Numbered from the stretch's first letter, positions 1-6,702 are shown. The stretch is DNA of 12,302 nucleotides from Chloroflexota bacterium (GCA_005882525.1 VBGO01000088.1:1-12302), one strand, 5' to 3'. Notes: a model not told the origin generated them from the letters alone. A program made the numbers and translations.

Positions 1-260
1 ACATAGAGGACGATGGCGGCAGCGATCCAGCGCGTGGTATACGACCAGTGCCACCACGCCATCGTGAGGCCGGTCACCAGGACGAGCAAGTACGCCGGGT
101 TGGCGACCCGGTCGTCGAGGAACTTGACTCCACGGAGCACGAACGACTCGTGCTCGGGATCGTTCCCGGCGCGGCCTTGCCAGATCCCGTCCGTAATGTT
201 GGAGCCGACCGCGGTGATCACAAGGAGGATGTGGAAGAACTTCACGACGTTGTACAGCAC
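1..260 (-). CDS. DUF2269-like integral membrane protein (3' end outside window)
   Basis: The minus strand is open from a GTG at 260 to the window edge, giving 86 codons. The product starts MLYNVVKFFHILLVITAVGS, a hydrophobic first helix (about residues 5-22). A polar stretch (GRAGNDPEHESFVLRGVKFL) follows, then a second helix (about 56-70, PAYLLVLVTGLTMAWW) and the start of a third (RWIAAAIVLYV). This layout resembles the predicted membrane proteins of family DUF2269, whose function is unknown. I chose the GTG because it begins the first helix and lies 6 nt after a -10-like TATTTT. The AGGAAG that touches it is too close to act as a ribosome binding site. The gene diverges from the SRPBCC gene, with 18 bp between start codons. 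No specific role can be read from it. Confidence 0.72.
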   Translation of the reverse strand, partial: MLYNVVKFFHILLVITAVGSNITDGIWQGRAGNDPEHESFVLRGVKFLDDRVANPAYLLVLVTGLTMAWWHWSYTTRWIAAAIVLY

Positions 261-265
261 CTTCC

Positions 266-271
266 TAAAAT
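266..271 (+). promoter_or_regulatory. -10 box (TAAAAT) for a leaderless SRPBCC transcript
   Basis: TAAAAT is followed by 7 nt and then the ATG at 279, and there is no Shine-Dalgarno sequence in between. This is the -10 to start spacing known for leaderless mRNAs in Deinococcus and actinobacteria. No clear -35 box is seen. It overlaps the minus-strand -10 box. Confidence 0.55.
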
Positions 272-272
272 A
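267..272 (-). promoter_or_regulatory. -10 box (TATTTT) for a leaderless DUF2269 transcript
   Basis: On the minus strand TATTTT is followed by 6 nt and then the GTG at 260, so transcription would start at or next to the start codon. No convincing -35 box is seen. Five of its six base pairs are shared with the opposing -10 box of the SRPBCC gene. Confidence 0.5.
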
Positions 273-278
273 CTCCGC

Positions 279-737
279 ATGTCCGACCAATATCACTTTG
301 TGACCGAGTGGCGCTTCCGTGCGCCCCTCGAGCGGGTCTGGTCAATCGTTCTCGACCTCGAGCGCTATCCGGGTCGGTGGAAAAATTTCCGTCGCGTCAA
401 GGTGATCAGCGGCGATGGCCGGTCGGTCGGCTCGATGGTTGAGTGCACGGTGCGTGGCTCCTTGCCCTACAGCCTGACCTACACGATCGAGGTCGTCGAA
501 TCCGAGAAGTATCGCCATATTCTTGTGCGCTCCACCGGCAGCCTGGTCGGCACCGGACGGTGGGCGTTCAGTGAGTCCGAGCCCGGCGTGTCGAAGGCTG
601 TTTACTACTGGGACGTCGCCACGACCAATCCGATCCTCAACCTGCTGGCCCCGCTAGCTAAGGGCGCCCTGGCACGCAATCACGATCAGGTGATGGCGAA
701 CGGCTACGCGGCGCTTCGGCCGCACATCGAGGGCTAA
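279..737 (+). CDS. SRPBCC (START-like / polyketide cyclase-type) family protein
   Basis: The 152-residue protein is of normal length for a single SRPBCC domain, a helix-grip fold with a deep hydrophobic cavity. It begins with the typical pattern for this superfamily: beta strand YHFVTEWRFRAPLERVWSIV, then DLERYPGRWKNFRRVKVI. The latter matches the family's W/Y-P-W-x-x-V segment. Strands at VGSMVECTVRG, YSLTYTIEVVE, YRHILVRSTG and VSKAVYYWDVATT follow, and a long C-terminal helix closes the fold (LLAPLAKGALARNHDQVMANGYAALRPHI). No signal peptide is seen. The open frame continues 77 codons upstream, but that stretch is antisense to the DUF2269 gene. The ATG at 279 also fits both the domain start and the -10 box at 266-271. 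The ligand cannot be predicted, and members include lipid-binding proteins and aromatase/cyclases. Confidence 0.85.
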   Translation: MSDQYHFVTEWRFRAPLERVWSIVLDLERYPGRWKNFRRVKVISGDGRSVGSMVECTVRGSLPYSLTYTIEVVESEKYRHILVRSTGSLVGTGRWAFSESEPGVSKAVYYWDVATTNPILNLLAPLAKGALARNHDQVMANGYAALRPHIEG

Positions 738-756
738 CGACTAACCCAGGTCTGTC

Positions 757-788
757 GGCAGCACGGCGGCGCAGAAGCCGCGCCTGCC
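757..788. terminator. GC-rich stem-loop between convergent genes (possible terminator)
   Basis: GGCAG (757-761) can pair with CTGCC (784-788). GCGGC (766-770) can pair with GCCGC (777-781) around a GCAGAA loop, with an internal loop between the two stems. It lies 20 nt past the SRPBCC stop and about 80 nt before the rarA stop, so it could serve both transcripts. No T-tract follows on either strand, so a classical intrinsic terminator is not shown. The rest of 738-869 holds no recognisable gene. Confidence 0.35.
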
Positions 789-869
789 CGTAGGGGTCGC
801 TTTCTGGCTGGTGACGTATCCAGCGCACGAGGGATAGAAAGTTCCAGCCGAGGCCAACCCGAGTTCAAT

Positions 870-2216
870 CTAACTAGTCTTCCGCGCCTTTCGTCGCGCC
901 GCCTCGAACGCATCGAGGCGGTCCTTTACCGCCTTTTCGTAGCCACGATCGGAGGGGTGGTAATACGTGCGGTCTTTGATCGCGTCCGGCAGGTGCTGCT
1001 GCTCGACCTGCGCCTCCTCGTAGTCGTGGGCGTAACGGTAGCCTTTGCCGTAGCCGACCTTCCGCATCAGCGGCGTCGGCGCATTCCGCAGGTGGAGGGG
1101 AACCGGGTCCGCGCGGGTGCGCGCGACGTCCTCCTGCACCGCCGTATAGGCGGCGTATAGCGCATTGCTCTTCGGCGCGGTGGCCAGGTACGCGACGGCC
1201 TGCGCCAGCGCCAGGTTCGCTTCCGGCATGCCGATGAAGTGGGCGGCTTGCTGCGCCGCCACCGCCTGGGTAAGCGCCTGCGGGTCGGCCAGACCGATAT
1301 CTTCGGAGGCAAAGCGGATCAGCCGGCGGGCGACGTAGAGCGGGTCCTCGCCGGCCTCCAGCATTCGCCCCAGCCAGTAGAGGGAGGCGTCGGGGTCGCT
1401 GTCGCGGAGGCTCTTGTGGAGCGCCGAAATGATGTTGTAGTGCTCTTCCCCGGCCCGGTCGTACAGCAGGTTCTTCCGCTGGACCGCCTCCTCGACCAGC
1501 GCCGCTGTCACGATCCGGCGGCCTTGTCGGGCCCGGGCAAGCGCGGCGGCCGCCTCGAGCCCGTTGAGCGCCACCCTTGCGTCGCCGTTGGCCACCCGGA
1601 TCAGGGCCGCGCGGCCTTCCGCCTCGAGGTCGACGTGTCGTCCTCCGAGCCCTCGCTCCGGATCTGATGCCGCGCGGTCGATGATCTCGCCAACCTGCTG
1701 GTCATCGAGGGCGCCGAGTACGAATACCCGCGTGCGCGAGAGCAGCGCCGCATTCACCTCGAATGACGGGTTCTCCGTGGTGGCGCCGATCAGGGTGACG
1801 ACGCCCTCCTCGACAAACGGCAGGACCGCATCCTGCTGGCCCTTGTTGAAGCGATGGATCTCATCGATGAAGAGTATGGTTCGCTGGCCGGACTGCGCTC
1901 GGCGCAGACGCGCTTCTTCGATGTTGCGCCGCAGGTCGGCCACGCCGGCACTCACCGCGCTGAGCGGGACAAAGTGTGAGGCAGTCACCCCGGCGATCAG
2001 CCGTGCCAGCGTCGTCTTTCCACTGCCGGGCGGCCCCCAGAGGATCATCGACCCGACGCGGTCCTCCTCGATGGCGCGGCGCAGCTCATGTTCTGGACCG
2101 ACCAGGTGCTCCTGCCCGACGAACTCGTCGAGCGAGCGCGGCCGCATCCGAGCGGCGAGCGGCTGGTCCTTTTGGCCCGGCGGTTGCGCTGCCGGAAACA
2201 ACGTCTCCTGCGCCAT
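870..2216 (-). CDS. rarA: Replication-associated recombination protein A (RarA/MgsA, AAA+ ATPase)
   Basis: The 448-residue protein belongs to the RarA/MgsA/WRNIP1 clamp-loader-like ATPases that act at stalled replication forks in the cytoplasm. In order it shows: PLAARMRPRSLDEFVGQEHL (19-38), the family's opening signature; Walker A GPPGSGKTT (61-69); Walker B ILFIDEIH (114-121); sensor 1 GATTENPS (144-151); and SRTR with the likely arginine finger (160-163). The C-terminal tetramerisation region follows, with NIISALHKSLRDSDPDASLYWLGRML, ARRLIRFASEDIGLADP and the conserved ending PLMRKVGYGKGYRYAHD. The open frame extends upstream to 2444. I chose the ATG at 2216 because homology begins just inside it and a TATAGT -10 box ends 6 nt before it. 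The N-terminal QETLF (residues 3-7) fits a QxxLF beta-clamp-binding motif; that reading is inference. It is transcribed alone and diverges from a decayed VOC gene. Confidence 0.95.
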   Translation of the reverse strand: MAQETLFPAAQPPGQKDQPLAARMRPRSLDEFVGQEHLVGPEHELRRAIEEDRVGSMILWGPPGSGKTTLARLIAGVTASHFVPLSAVSAGVADLRRNIEEARLRRAQSGQRTILFIDEIHRFNKGQQDAVLPFVEEGVVTLIGATTENPSFEVNAALLSRTRVFVLGALDDQQVGEIIDRAASDPERGLGGRHVDLEAEGRAALIRVANGDARVALNGLEAAAALARARQGRRIVTAALVEEAVQRKNLLYDRAGEEHYNIISALHKSLRDSDPDASLYWLGRMLEAGEDPLYVARRLIRFASEDIGLADPQALTQAVAAQQAAHFIGMPEANLALAQAVAYLATAPKSNALYAAYTAVQEDVARTRADPVPLHLRNAPTPLMRKVGYGKGYRYAHDYEEAQVEQQHLPDAIKDRTYYHPSDRGYEKAVKDRLDAFEAARRKARKTS

Positions 2217-2222
2217 CACCTG

Positions 2223-2228
2223 ACTATA
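2223..2228 (-). promoter_or_regulatory. -10 box (TATAGT) for leaderless rarA
   Basis: TATAGT matches the -10 consensus at five of six positions and is followed by 6 nt and the rarA ATG at 2216. No ribosome binding site can fit between them, so a leaderless mRNA is expected. No convincing -35 box is seen. Confidence 0.6.
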
Positions 2229-2239
2229 GAAGCTCGCCG

Positions 2240-2245
2240 TAACAT
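2240..2245 (+). promoter_or_regulatory. -10 box (TAACAT) of the decayed VOC gene
   Basis: TAACAT is followed by 6 nt and the ATG at 2252 that opens the VOC remnant. It lies 11 bp from the rarA -10 box on the other strand, giving a compact back-to-back promoter pair. The promoter appears intact although the gene is broken. Confidence 0.4.
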
Positions 2246-2251
2246 CGTCCG

Positions 2252-2528
2252 ATGGACGTGCTGAGTACCGCGACCCCCGCAAGCCGCGTTGCCGGTGGAG
2301 GATCTCCGTCGCGCGAGGGCGTTTTACGAGGAGAAGCTGGGGCTGACTCCGACCCGCGAGGTCGAAGGCGGGACGCCCCTCGCGGCAACGTATCCAGATG
2401 GCCTGGTTCGTGACGGACATCACCGCCTGGGTCGCCGAGCTCAAGCGCCGTGGTGTCCCGGCTACGAAAAGTCAGCCTGGTTCCGTGATAGCGAAGGCAA
2501 CCTGATAGCCCTCGGCCACCTTACCTAA
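2252..2528 (+). pseudogene. Broken VOC-superfamily (glyoxalase/bleomycin-resistance-like) gene
   Basis: Pieces of one VOC domain lie in order but in different frames. The ATG at 2252 reads MDVLSTATPASRV in frame. A second frame, from about 2289, reads LPVEDLRRARAFYEEKLGLT, the typical first strand and helix of this family. From about 2398 a third frame reads MAWFVTDITAWVAELKRRGV, the typical mid-domain segment. Then the second frame resumes with SAWFRDSEGNLIALGHL, the typical metal-site and C-terminal segment. At least three indels are needed, and the total of about 90 codons is short of the usual 115-140, so internal pieces are also missing. Enzymes of this superfamily include dioxygenases, glyoxalase and antibiotic-binding proteins; the original activity is unknown. 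Its stop overlaps the MFS stop by 3 nt on the opposite strand. Sequencing error is unlikely to explain both the frame breaks and the lost length. Confidence 0.75.
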
Positions 2529-3697
2529 CGCGCGCGCTCAGGCTCGGACGGCAGGCTGACCTTGCCAAAGAAAAGCAAGAAGGTCAGGCCGGCCAACAGG
2601 TAAAAGAGCGCGCTGACCGAGAAGGCGAGCTGGTAGCCGCCGCGAACTTGCAGGAAGCCGCTCAGTGACGGGCCGATGCCGCCGATGCCAATGCCGCTGA
2701 CGACGATCTGCGCCGTGGCGAGGCGGGCCCGCTGGCTGGGCTCGACGTACTCCATTCCGAAGACCTGGCTCAGCGGTCCCTGGAGGTTGAGCGCAAGCTG
2801 GCGCACCGTCATGATCACGACGGCGACGGGTAGCACCATGATGAAGGCCAGCGCCAGGACCAGAGGCGATCCGAGGATCTGAGAGACGCCGATGGTGCGG
2901 GTTATCCCGAGCCGCCGGCCAACTGCCGGTGCCGCGAGGGTGACGACCGCGGTCAGGGCGGCGCCGACAGCAAGGATGATGCCGATCGGACCCGGGGTTA
3001 GGCCAAAGCGCTGGGCCAGGTAGAGCTGAGTGAAATTGAGGTACATGCCGGCCGCAATTCCAAGGATCAGGCCCGGCAGCAGAAGACGGCCGAAGCGTGC
3101 CAGGTCGATTTGGAGAAGCTCGCGAACCGGAATGGCGGCGGCTGGCTTCACTCCCGCCGCCCGCGCGAGGCGGATCAGGAAGGGCAGGCTCACTACCGTC
3201 AAGACGGTCATCGCGGCGAATGCCGATCGGATGGCCCCAGCCGAGCTACTCGAACCGTGGGTCAGGCGGGCCGCGGCTTCCGGAATGACGCCGCCCAGGA
3301 CATCGCCGACGAGCGCGGCGGCCCAGGCGAGGGACTGATTGACCGCGAAGAGGGCCACCCGTTCATGTTCGCCGCTTACCTGGGCCAGGAGCGGACTGCC
3401 CAGCAGCTGCAACACGATCACGGCGAGCGCGAAGCTGCCGGCGGCCAGCACGGCGACCAGCGGGGTTCCGACGAGCGTAAGGACGAGCGATGCCACGACC
3501 GCGACGATCCCGCCACCAAGCAGAAACAGGCGGTAGCCGATCCGGTCCGCCATGGCAGCAAACGGGAGACCGACCAGGATCAGAGCGATCGCCGGGAGCG
3601 AGTTGAAGAGGCCGATGACGTCATTCGAAAAACCTAGCGCGCTCATGTAGAGGTTGAACAGCAGGTTGAAGATGGCCCATCCGATCCCAAGCAGCAC
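2525..3697 (-). CDS. MFS transporter
   Basis: The 390-residue protein is strongly hydrophobic throughout, with roughly 11-12 transmembrane segments, as in the major facilitator superfamily. The first segment (LLGIGWAIFNLLFNLYMSAL) is followed by GFSNDVIGLFNSLPAIALIL. The motif-A loop AMADRIGYR (about 48-56, with D51, R52 and G54) comes next, placed between helices 2 and 3 as usual. A long polar loop at mid-protein separates the two halves. The substrate cannot be told. The GTG at 3697 is the first conventional start. However, protein-like sequence continues upstream in frame (RLLHRLAAFSPGARQFLGYA) and looks like the normal N-terminus of such proteins, so the true start may be a rare codon (CTG at 3754 or ATA at 3766) or may have been lost. 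The gene lies 65 nt behind the MscS gene on the same strand with no visible promoter, so co-transcription is likely. Confidence 0.85.
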   Translation of the reverse strand: MLLGIGWAIFNLLFNLYMSALGFSNDVIGLFNSLPAIALILVGLPFAAMADRIGYRLFLLGGGIVAVVASLVLTLVGTPLVAVLAAGSFALAVIVLQLLGSPLLAQVSGEHERVALFAVNQSLAWAAALVGDVLGGVIPEAAARLTHGSSSSAGAIRSAFAAMTVLTVVSLPFLIRLARAAGVKPAAAIPVRELLQIDLARFGRLLLPGLILGIAAGMYLNFTQLYLAQRFGLTPGPIGIILAVGAALTAVVTLAAPAVGRRLGITRTIGVSQILGSPLVLALAFIMVLPVAVVIMTVRQLALNLQGPLSQVFGMEYVEPSQRARLATAQIVVSGIGIGGIGPSLSGFLQVRGGYQLAFSVSALFYLLAGLTFLLFFGKVSLPSEPERAR

Positions 3698-3762
3698 GGC
3701 GTAGCCGAGGAACTGGCGAGCCCCCGGGCTGAAGGCGGCGAGGCGGTGCAGCAGCCGGGCGC

Positions 3763-4560
3763 CTATGTCCCGGCCGGTTTCCTGGCGGACCTGGCGGACT
3801 CGGCCGGTCGCGAGTGCATCGCCTGATAGATCTGCTCGCCGATGGCGGCCTGGACCGCGAGCGGATCGTTACGGCGGTAATCGAGCCAGTAACGCACCTC
3901 GAGGGTGAGGCCGCCATCAACGTTCGGCTGCAAGCCGATGTGGGGTGGCGGATCCTTCGCGATGTCCGGGCGGCCCTTGAGCTGCTCGCGGAGCTCCTCG
4001 ACCAGCCCATCGACGGTCACTTCGGCCGGGACCTTGGCGGTCAGCGTGAACATCCGCGTGGGGTACCGGGTACGGTTGATGATCGTGCCGGTATAGACGA
4101 GGGAATTGGGGACCAGCACTTGTTCTCCCTCGGTCGTCCGAAGCGTGGTCGTCCGCATCTCGATGTTCTCGACCACGCCGGTGTGGTTGTCGACCGTGAT
4201 CTCATCGCCCAGGCGGAACGGACGCTCGAGCAGGAGGAAGATCCCGGCGATGAAGTTCTTCAGGATGTCCTGGAAGGCCAGGCTGATCGCCAGCGCGAAA
4301 AAGCCGAAACCGCCAAAGACGAGGGCGGTGTTTTTCAGCCAGACGGTGAAGAACAGGAGCACGCCCAGCAGTACCGTCGCCAGGTAGACGATCCGGGAAA
4401 CCAGCAGGTTGACCTGGGGATCGACCTGAACGCGTTTCAGCTGGCCTCGGGCTGTCCGTCGAACGAAGCTGGCGAGCACGACCATGATGAGGAAGAGGAG
4501 GAGACCTTCAATGAAGCGCGCCCATTGGTCATCCCAGTGGGCAGTGATCCAGCCCCACAT
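3763..4560 (-). CDS. Small-conductance mechanosensitive channel (MscS family)
   Basis: This 265-residue protein is close to the minimal MscS length (E. coli MscS has 286). Two transmembrane helices (about 17-36 and 55-76) precede the pore-lining helix and its continuation (about 79-112, GGFGFFALAISLAFQDILKN, then FIAGIFLLLERPFRLGD). The beta domain follows (EITVDNHTGVVENIEMRTTT and VLVPNSLVYTGTIINRT), with the family's PN-S/L hallmark. A short alpha/beta cage domain ends in a basic Ser/Arg/Pro-rich tail. It would sit in the inner membrane and release solutes under osmotic downshock. Another ATG lies 9 nt upstream at 4569, but it overlaps a TACAAT -10 box, and transcription from that box would begin at about 4560, so I chose the second ATG. 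It lies 27 nt behind rplY. Confidence 0.9.
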   Translation of the reverse strand: MWGWITAHWDDQWARFIEGLLLFLIMVVLASFVRRTARGQLKRVQVDPQVNLLVSRIVYLATVLLGVLLFFTVWLKNTALVFGGFGFFALAISLAFQDILKNFIAGIFLLLERPFRLGDEITVDNHTGVVENIEMRTTTLRTTEGEQVLVPNSLVYTGTIINRTRYPTRMFTLTAKVPAEVTVDGLVEELREQLKGRPDIAKDPPPHIGLQPNVDGGLTLEVRYWLDYRRNDPLAVQAAIGEQIYQAMHSRPAESARSARKPAGT

Positions 4561-4567
4561 CGCGCCC

Positions 4568-4573
4568 ATTGTA
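4568..4573 (-). promoter_or_regulatory. -10 box (TACAAT) deciding the MscS start
   Basis: TACAAT matches the -10 consensus at five of six positions. Its last two bases are the first two of the upstream ATG (4569), so that ATG would not be in an mRNA started here. The second ATG (4560) follows after 7 nt, as in other leaderless starts of this window. It sits 14 nt past the rplY stop codon. Confidence 0.5.
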
Positions 4574-4587
4574 CGGGCGTGCCGGCG

Positions 4588-5262
4588 CTAGCTCTCGGTC
4601 GGGGCTTCCCCCTCGGCGCCTTCGGCGGGAGCCTCGGTCTCGCCGACAGTGGGCACCTCGGCGGCGGCCGGGGCAGGAGCGACCTCCTCGACCTCTTCGC
4701 GGTGCGCCGAGACCTTGACGATCAGGTCATCGGGCTCGTCGAGGATTTCACAGCCGGGGGGAACCGCCAGGTCTTTGACCCGGATCTCGTCGTCGACCTC
4801 TTTCAGGCCCGAAATGTCGACCGTGATCACCGGTGGCAGGTCGGTCGGCAGGCATTCCACTTTCAGCGCGTGCAGCCCGCGCTGCAGGTCGGCTTCGCCC
4901 TTGGAAACCAGCTCAACCGTGCCGTCCAGTTCGATGGGCACCTCGGACTCGATCTTCTCGGTCAGGTTGACCTGGTAGAAGTCCACGTGCAGCAGGTCGC
5001 CATCGCGCGGGTTGCGCTGGACCTCACGGATGAGGGCCTTGCGGAGCGGCTCGTCGCCGAGCTGGAGGTCGACCAGCTGGTTGCGGCCAACCTTCTGAAA
5101 GGCCTTGACGAACTCGCGGCCGTCGACCATGACGGTGACGGCGTCCACGTTATGGCCGTAGACCACCCCGGGGAGGCGCCCCTGCCGGCGCAGCGTCTTC
5201 AGGTGCCGGCCCCGATCGGTGCGGGGCTCGAGTTTGAGCGTAACGGGGGTGGTCGCGGCCAC
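4588..5262 (-). CDS. rplY: 50S ribosomal protein L25/general stress protein CTC
   Basis: The 224-residue protein is the long, two-domain (CTC/TL5) form of L25, which binds 5S rRNA in the large ribosomal subunit. Residues about 5-95 form the L25 domain: LKLEPRTDRGRHLKTLRRQG, then RLPGVVYGHN and IREVQRNPRDGDLLHVDFYQV, both family signatures. The TL5/CTC beta domain covers about 96-185 (VPIELDGTVELVSKGEADLQ, then VDISGLKEVDDEIRVKDLAV). An acidic Glu/Ala/Pro-rich tail (about 188-224) follows, a common and variable end in high-GC relatives. The GTG start at 5262 has a good Shine-Dalgarno sequence at 5270-5275. Unlike most genes here it therefore has a leader, of about 30 nt. It is the first gene of a leftward set with the MscS channel and the MFS transporter. 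Confidence 0.96.
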   Translation of the reverse strand: MAATTPVTLKLEPRTDRGRHLKTLRRQGRLPGVVYGHNVDAVTVMVDGREFVKAFQKVGRNQLVDLQLGDEPLRKALIREVQRNPRDGDLLHVDFYQVNLTEKIESEVPIELDGTVELVSKGEADLQRGLHALKVECLPTDLPPVITVDISGLKEVDDEIRVKDLAVPPGCEILDEPDDLIVKVSAHREEVEEVAPAPAAAEVPTVGETEAPAEGAEGEAPTES

Positions 5263-5269
5263 GTCTTTT

Positions 5270-5275
5270 CTCCTT
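5270..5275 (-). promoter_or_regulatory. Ribosome binding site of rplY (AAGGAG)
   Basis: AAGGAG lies 7 nt upstream of the GTG start at 5262. It is one of only two strong Shine-Dalgarno sequences in the window and supports GTG as the start. Confidence 0.8.
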
Positions 5276-5298
5276 CGGTTCGAATACGAGCGGCGCCC

Positions 5299-5328
5299 AT
5301 CTTAACACAGCGTTTGGCGCCTCTTGAA
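5299..5328 (-). promoter_or_regulatory. rplY promoter (extended -10 TGTTAAGAT)
   Basis: On the minus strand TAAGAT (5304-5299) is preceded by TG in the extended -10 position. A weak -35 candidate TTCAAG (5328-5323) lies 18 nt further upstream. Transcription would start about 30 nt before the GTG, leaving room for the AAGGAG site. Confidence 0.5.
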
Positions 5329-5386
5329 CGGCCCTTCACCGGAACTTTTCCGCCGTTCGGACGTTACTTCAGGTGGCCGCAGTCTT

Positions 5387-5392
5387 TAGAAT
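5387..5392 (+). promoter_or_regulatory. -10 box (TAGAAT) for the L,D-transpeptidase gene
   Basis: TAGAAT ends 12 nt before the ATG at 5405, so the transcript would have a leader of only about 5 nt with no Shine-Dalgarno site. It diverges from the rplY promoter about 80 bp away. No good -35 box is seen. Confidence 0.45.
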
Positions 5393-5404
5393 CGGCTGAC
5401 ACCG

Positions 5405-6685
5405 ATGCTGGCATTATCTCTGAGATTCCTACGCCGCAACGCGCTCCGAATTGGAGTGGTGCTGGGGACATTCGCCCTGGTGGCCGGCTTCATCTTGGCC
5501 CAGCAGATGCGGGAGGCCTTCGCCGAACAGGATTACCAGTCGAACCGGGCCCAGGTGCTCGCGGCCCAGCTACGGGCCAGCGAGCTGGGACTCGAGAGCG
5601 CCGAACTCTCGGACCTCCAGCGCCAGGAGCTGACCACCGCCAGCGAGACACCACCGCAGGCCTCGGCGCCCTTCAACCAGGATCGGATCGCCTTCTTCTC
5701 CCGCGTGGCCGATCAGGAGGCCCAGATCAAGGACCAGCTCGAGAGCCGGGTGCAAAAGCTATTGACCGAAACGCATGACTCGGCCCAGAACTCGGCCAAG
5801 CAGCTCTCGACCAGCTTGCAGAAGGCGAAACAGGTTGGCGTCGACGAGCAGCTGCTGGTTGAATTTGCCGGCCTGCCGTCCAAGGCCCAGATCGAGGTTG
5901 AGGTCGCCACCACGGTCCGTGCCTACCGCGCCGTCAGCACCGAGTTGAAAGCCCCGCTGTCGAAACTGTCCCTCCTGATCGCCGACCAGGAAGCGACCAA
6001 CCAGCTCGTCGGGCAATACGCCGCCCAGGCAGCCGCCCGGAACCACGGTGATGCCACCGCGGCACGGGCCGGCGCCAGCGCCGCGCTCAGCCGGGTCCAG
6101 GCCGACATGCAGACCGCCCGTATCTTCCAGATGGACGTCTCGGTGGTCGATCTTCATGTCCAGAAGCTGGCCGCCCAGTTGAACCGCGTCACGGCGGCCG
6201 CCGAACTGGATCAGGTCAGCGGCGGGCTGATGGTGCAGGACAAGGTGCTGCAGGACGCCATGACGCAGACCCTTCCGGAGAAGGCGCTCACGATCTCCTT
6301 GAAGGAACAGGTAATTCGGGCGTACTCGCACGGCCAACAGGTGTTCTGGTCATACGTGACCACCGGGCGGCCCGGCCTGGAGACCGACTCCGGCAGCTTC
6401 AAGGTCTATTGGAAGGTCTCGCCCTGGACGATGCACTCGCCGTGGCCGAAAGGCTCTCCCTACTGGTACCCGGACTCCAAGGTCCGTATGGTGATGTGGT
6501 TCAACGGCGGTGACGGTATCCACGACGCCTCCTGGCGGTCGCGCTACGGCCCCGGAACGAACGGTCCGCACTACGACCCCACCGGTGAGGACACGGGCAC
6601 CCACGGCTGCGTCAACGTTCCGTACAGCAACATGGTCTGGCTGTGGAACTGGACGCCGACTGGCACCGCGGTGATCGTCTACTAG
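5405..6685 (+). CDS. Membrane-anchored L,D-transpeptidase (YkuD domain) with coiled-coil stalk
   Basis: The 426-residue protein starts with a basic segment (R7, R10, R11, R15) and one transmembrane helix (about 16-33, GVVLGTFALVAGFILAQQM), so the rest should lie outside the membrane. Residues about 35-300 are Ala/Gln/Glu/Lys/Leu-rich and helical, probably a coiled-coil stalk. The C-terminal part (about 305-426) is a YkuD catalytic domain, with His373 in GIHDASW and the nucleophile Cys402 in THGCVN. The end, MVWLWNWTPTGTAVIVY, is the usual final strand. Such enzymes make 3-3 peptide cross-links in peptidoglycan or attach proteins to it. The spacing from His373 to THGC is longer than the classical 14-17 residues because of an insert holding GPGTNGPHYDPTGEDTG. 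It is probably transcribed alone or with the zinc-ribbon gene 111 nt downstream. Confidence 0.9.
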   Translation: MLALSLRFLRRNALRIGVVLGTFALVAGFILAQQMREAFAEQDYQSNRAQVLAAQLRASELGLESAELSDLQRQELTTASETPPQASAPFNQDRIAFFSRVADQEAQIKDQLESRVQKLLTETHDSAQNSAKQLSTSLQKAKQVGVDEQLLVEFAGLPSKAQIEVEVATTVRAYRAVSTELKAPLSKLSLLIADQEATNQLVGQYAAQAAARNHGDATAARAGASAALSRVQADMQTARIFQMDVSVVDLHVQKLAAQLNRVTAAAELDQVSGGLMVQDKVLQDAMTQTLPEKALTISLKEQVIRAYSHGQQVFWSYVTTGRPGLETDSGSFKVYWKVSPWTMHSPWPKGSPYWYPDSKVRMVMWFNGGDGIHDASWRSRYGPGTNGPHYDPTGEDTGTHGCVNVPYSNMVWLWNWTPTGTAVIVY

Positions 6686-6702
6686 CCGACTATCCAGGTC
6701 GT

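Noticed and set aside
261..266. AGGAAG as a Shine-Dalgarno site for the DUF2269 gene
   Set aside because: It touches the GTG with no spacer, so it cannot position the ribosome; the TATTTT box at leaderless spacing explains the start better.
48..278. A 77-residue upstream extension of the SRPBCC protein
   Set aside because: The extension is antisense to the DUF2269 gene, is highly charged with no SRPBCC similarity, and lies upstream of the promoter that fits the ATG at 279.
2217..2444. A 76-residue N-terminal extension of RarA
   Set aside because: It crosses the VOC remnant and the rarA promoter, and RarA similarity starts just after the ATG at 2216.
3814..5778. A 654-codon open frame on the plus strand
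   Set aside because: It lies antisense to the MscS and rplY genes and out of frame with the transpeptidase gene. Its protein has no recognisable domain and shows the Asp/Arg/Gly-rich composition typical of antisense frames in GC-rich DNA.
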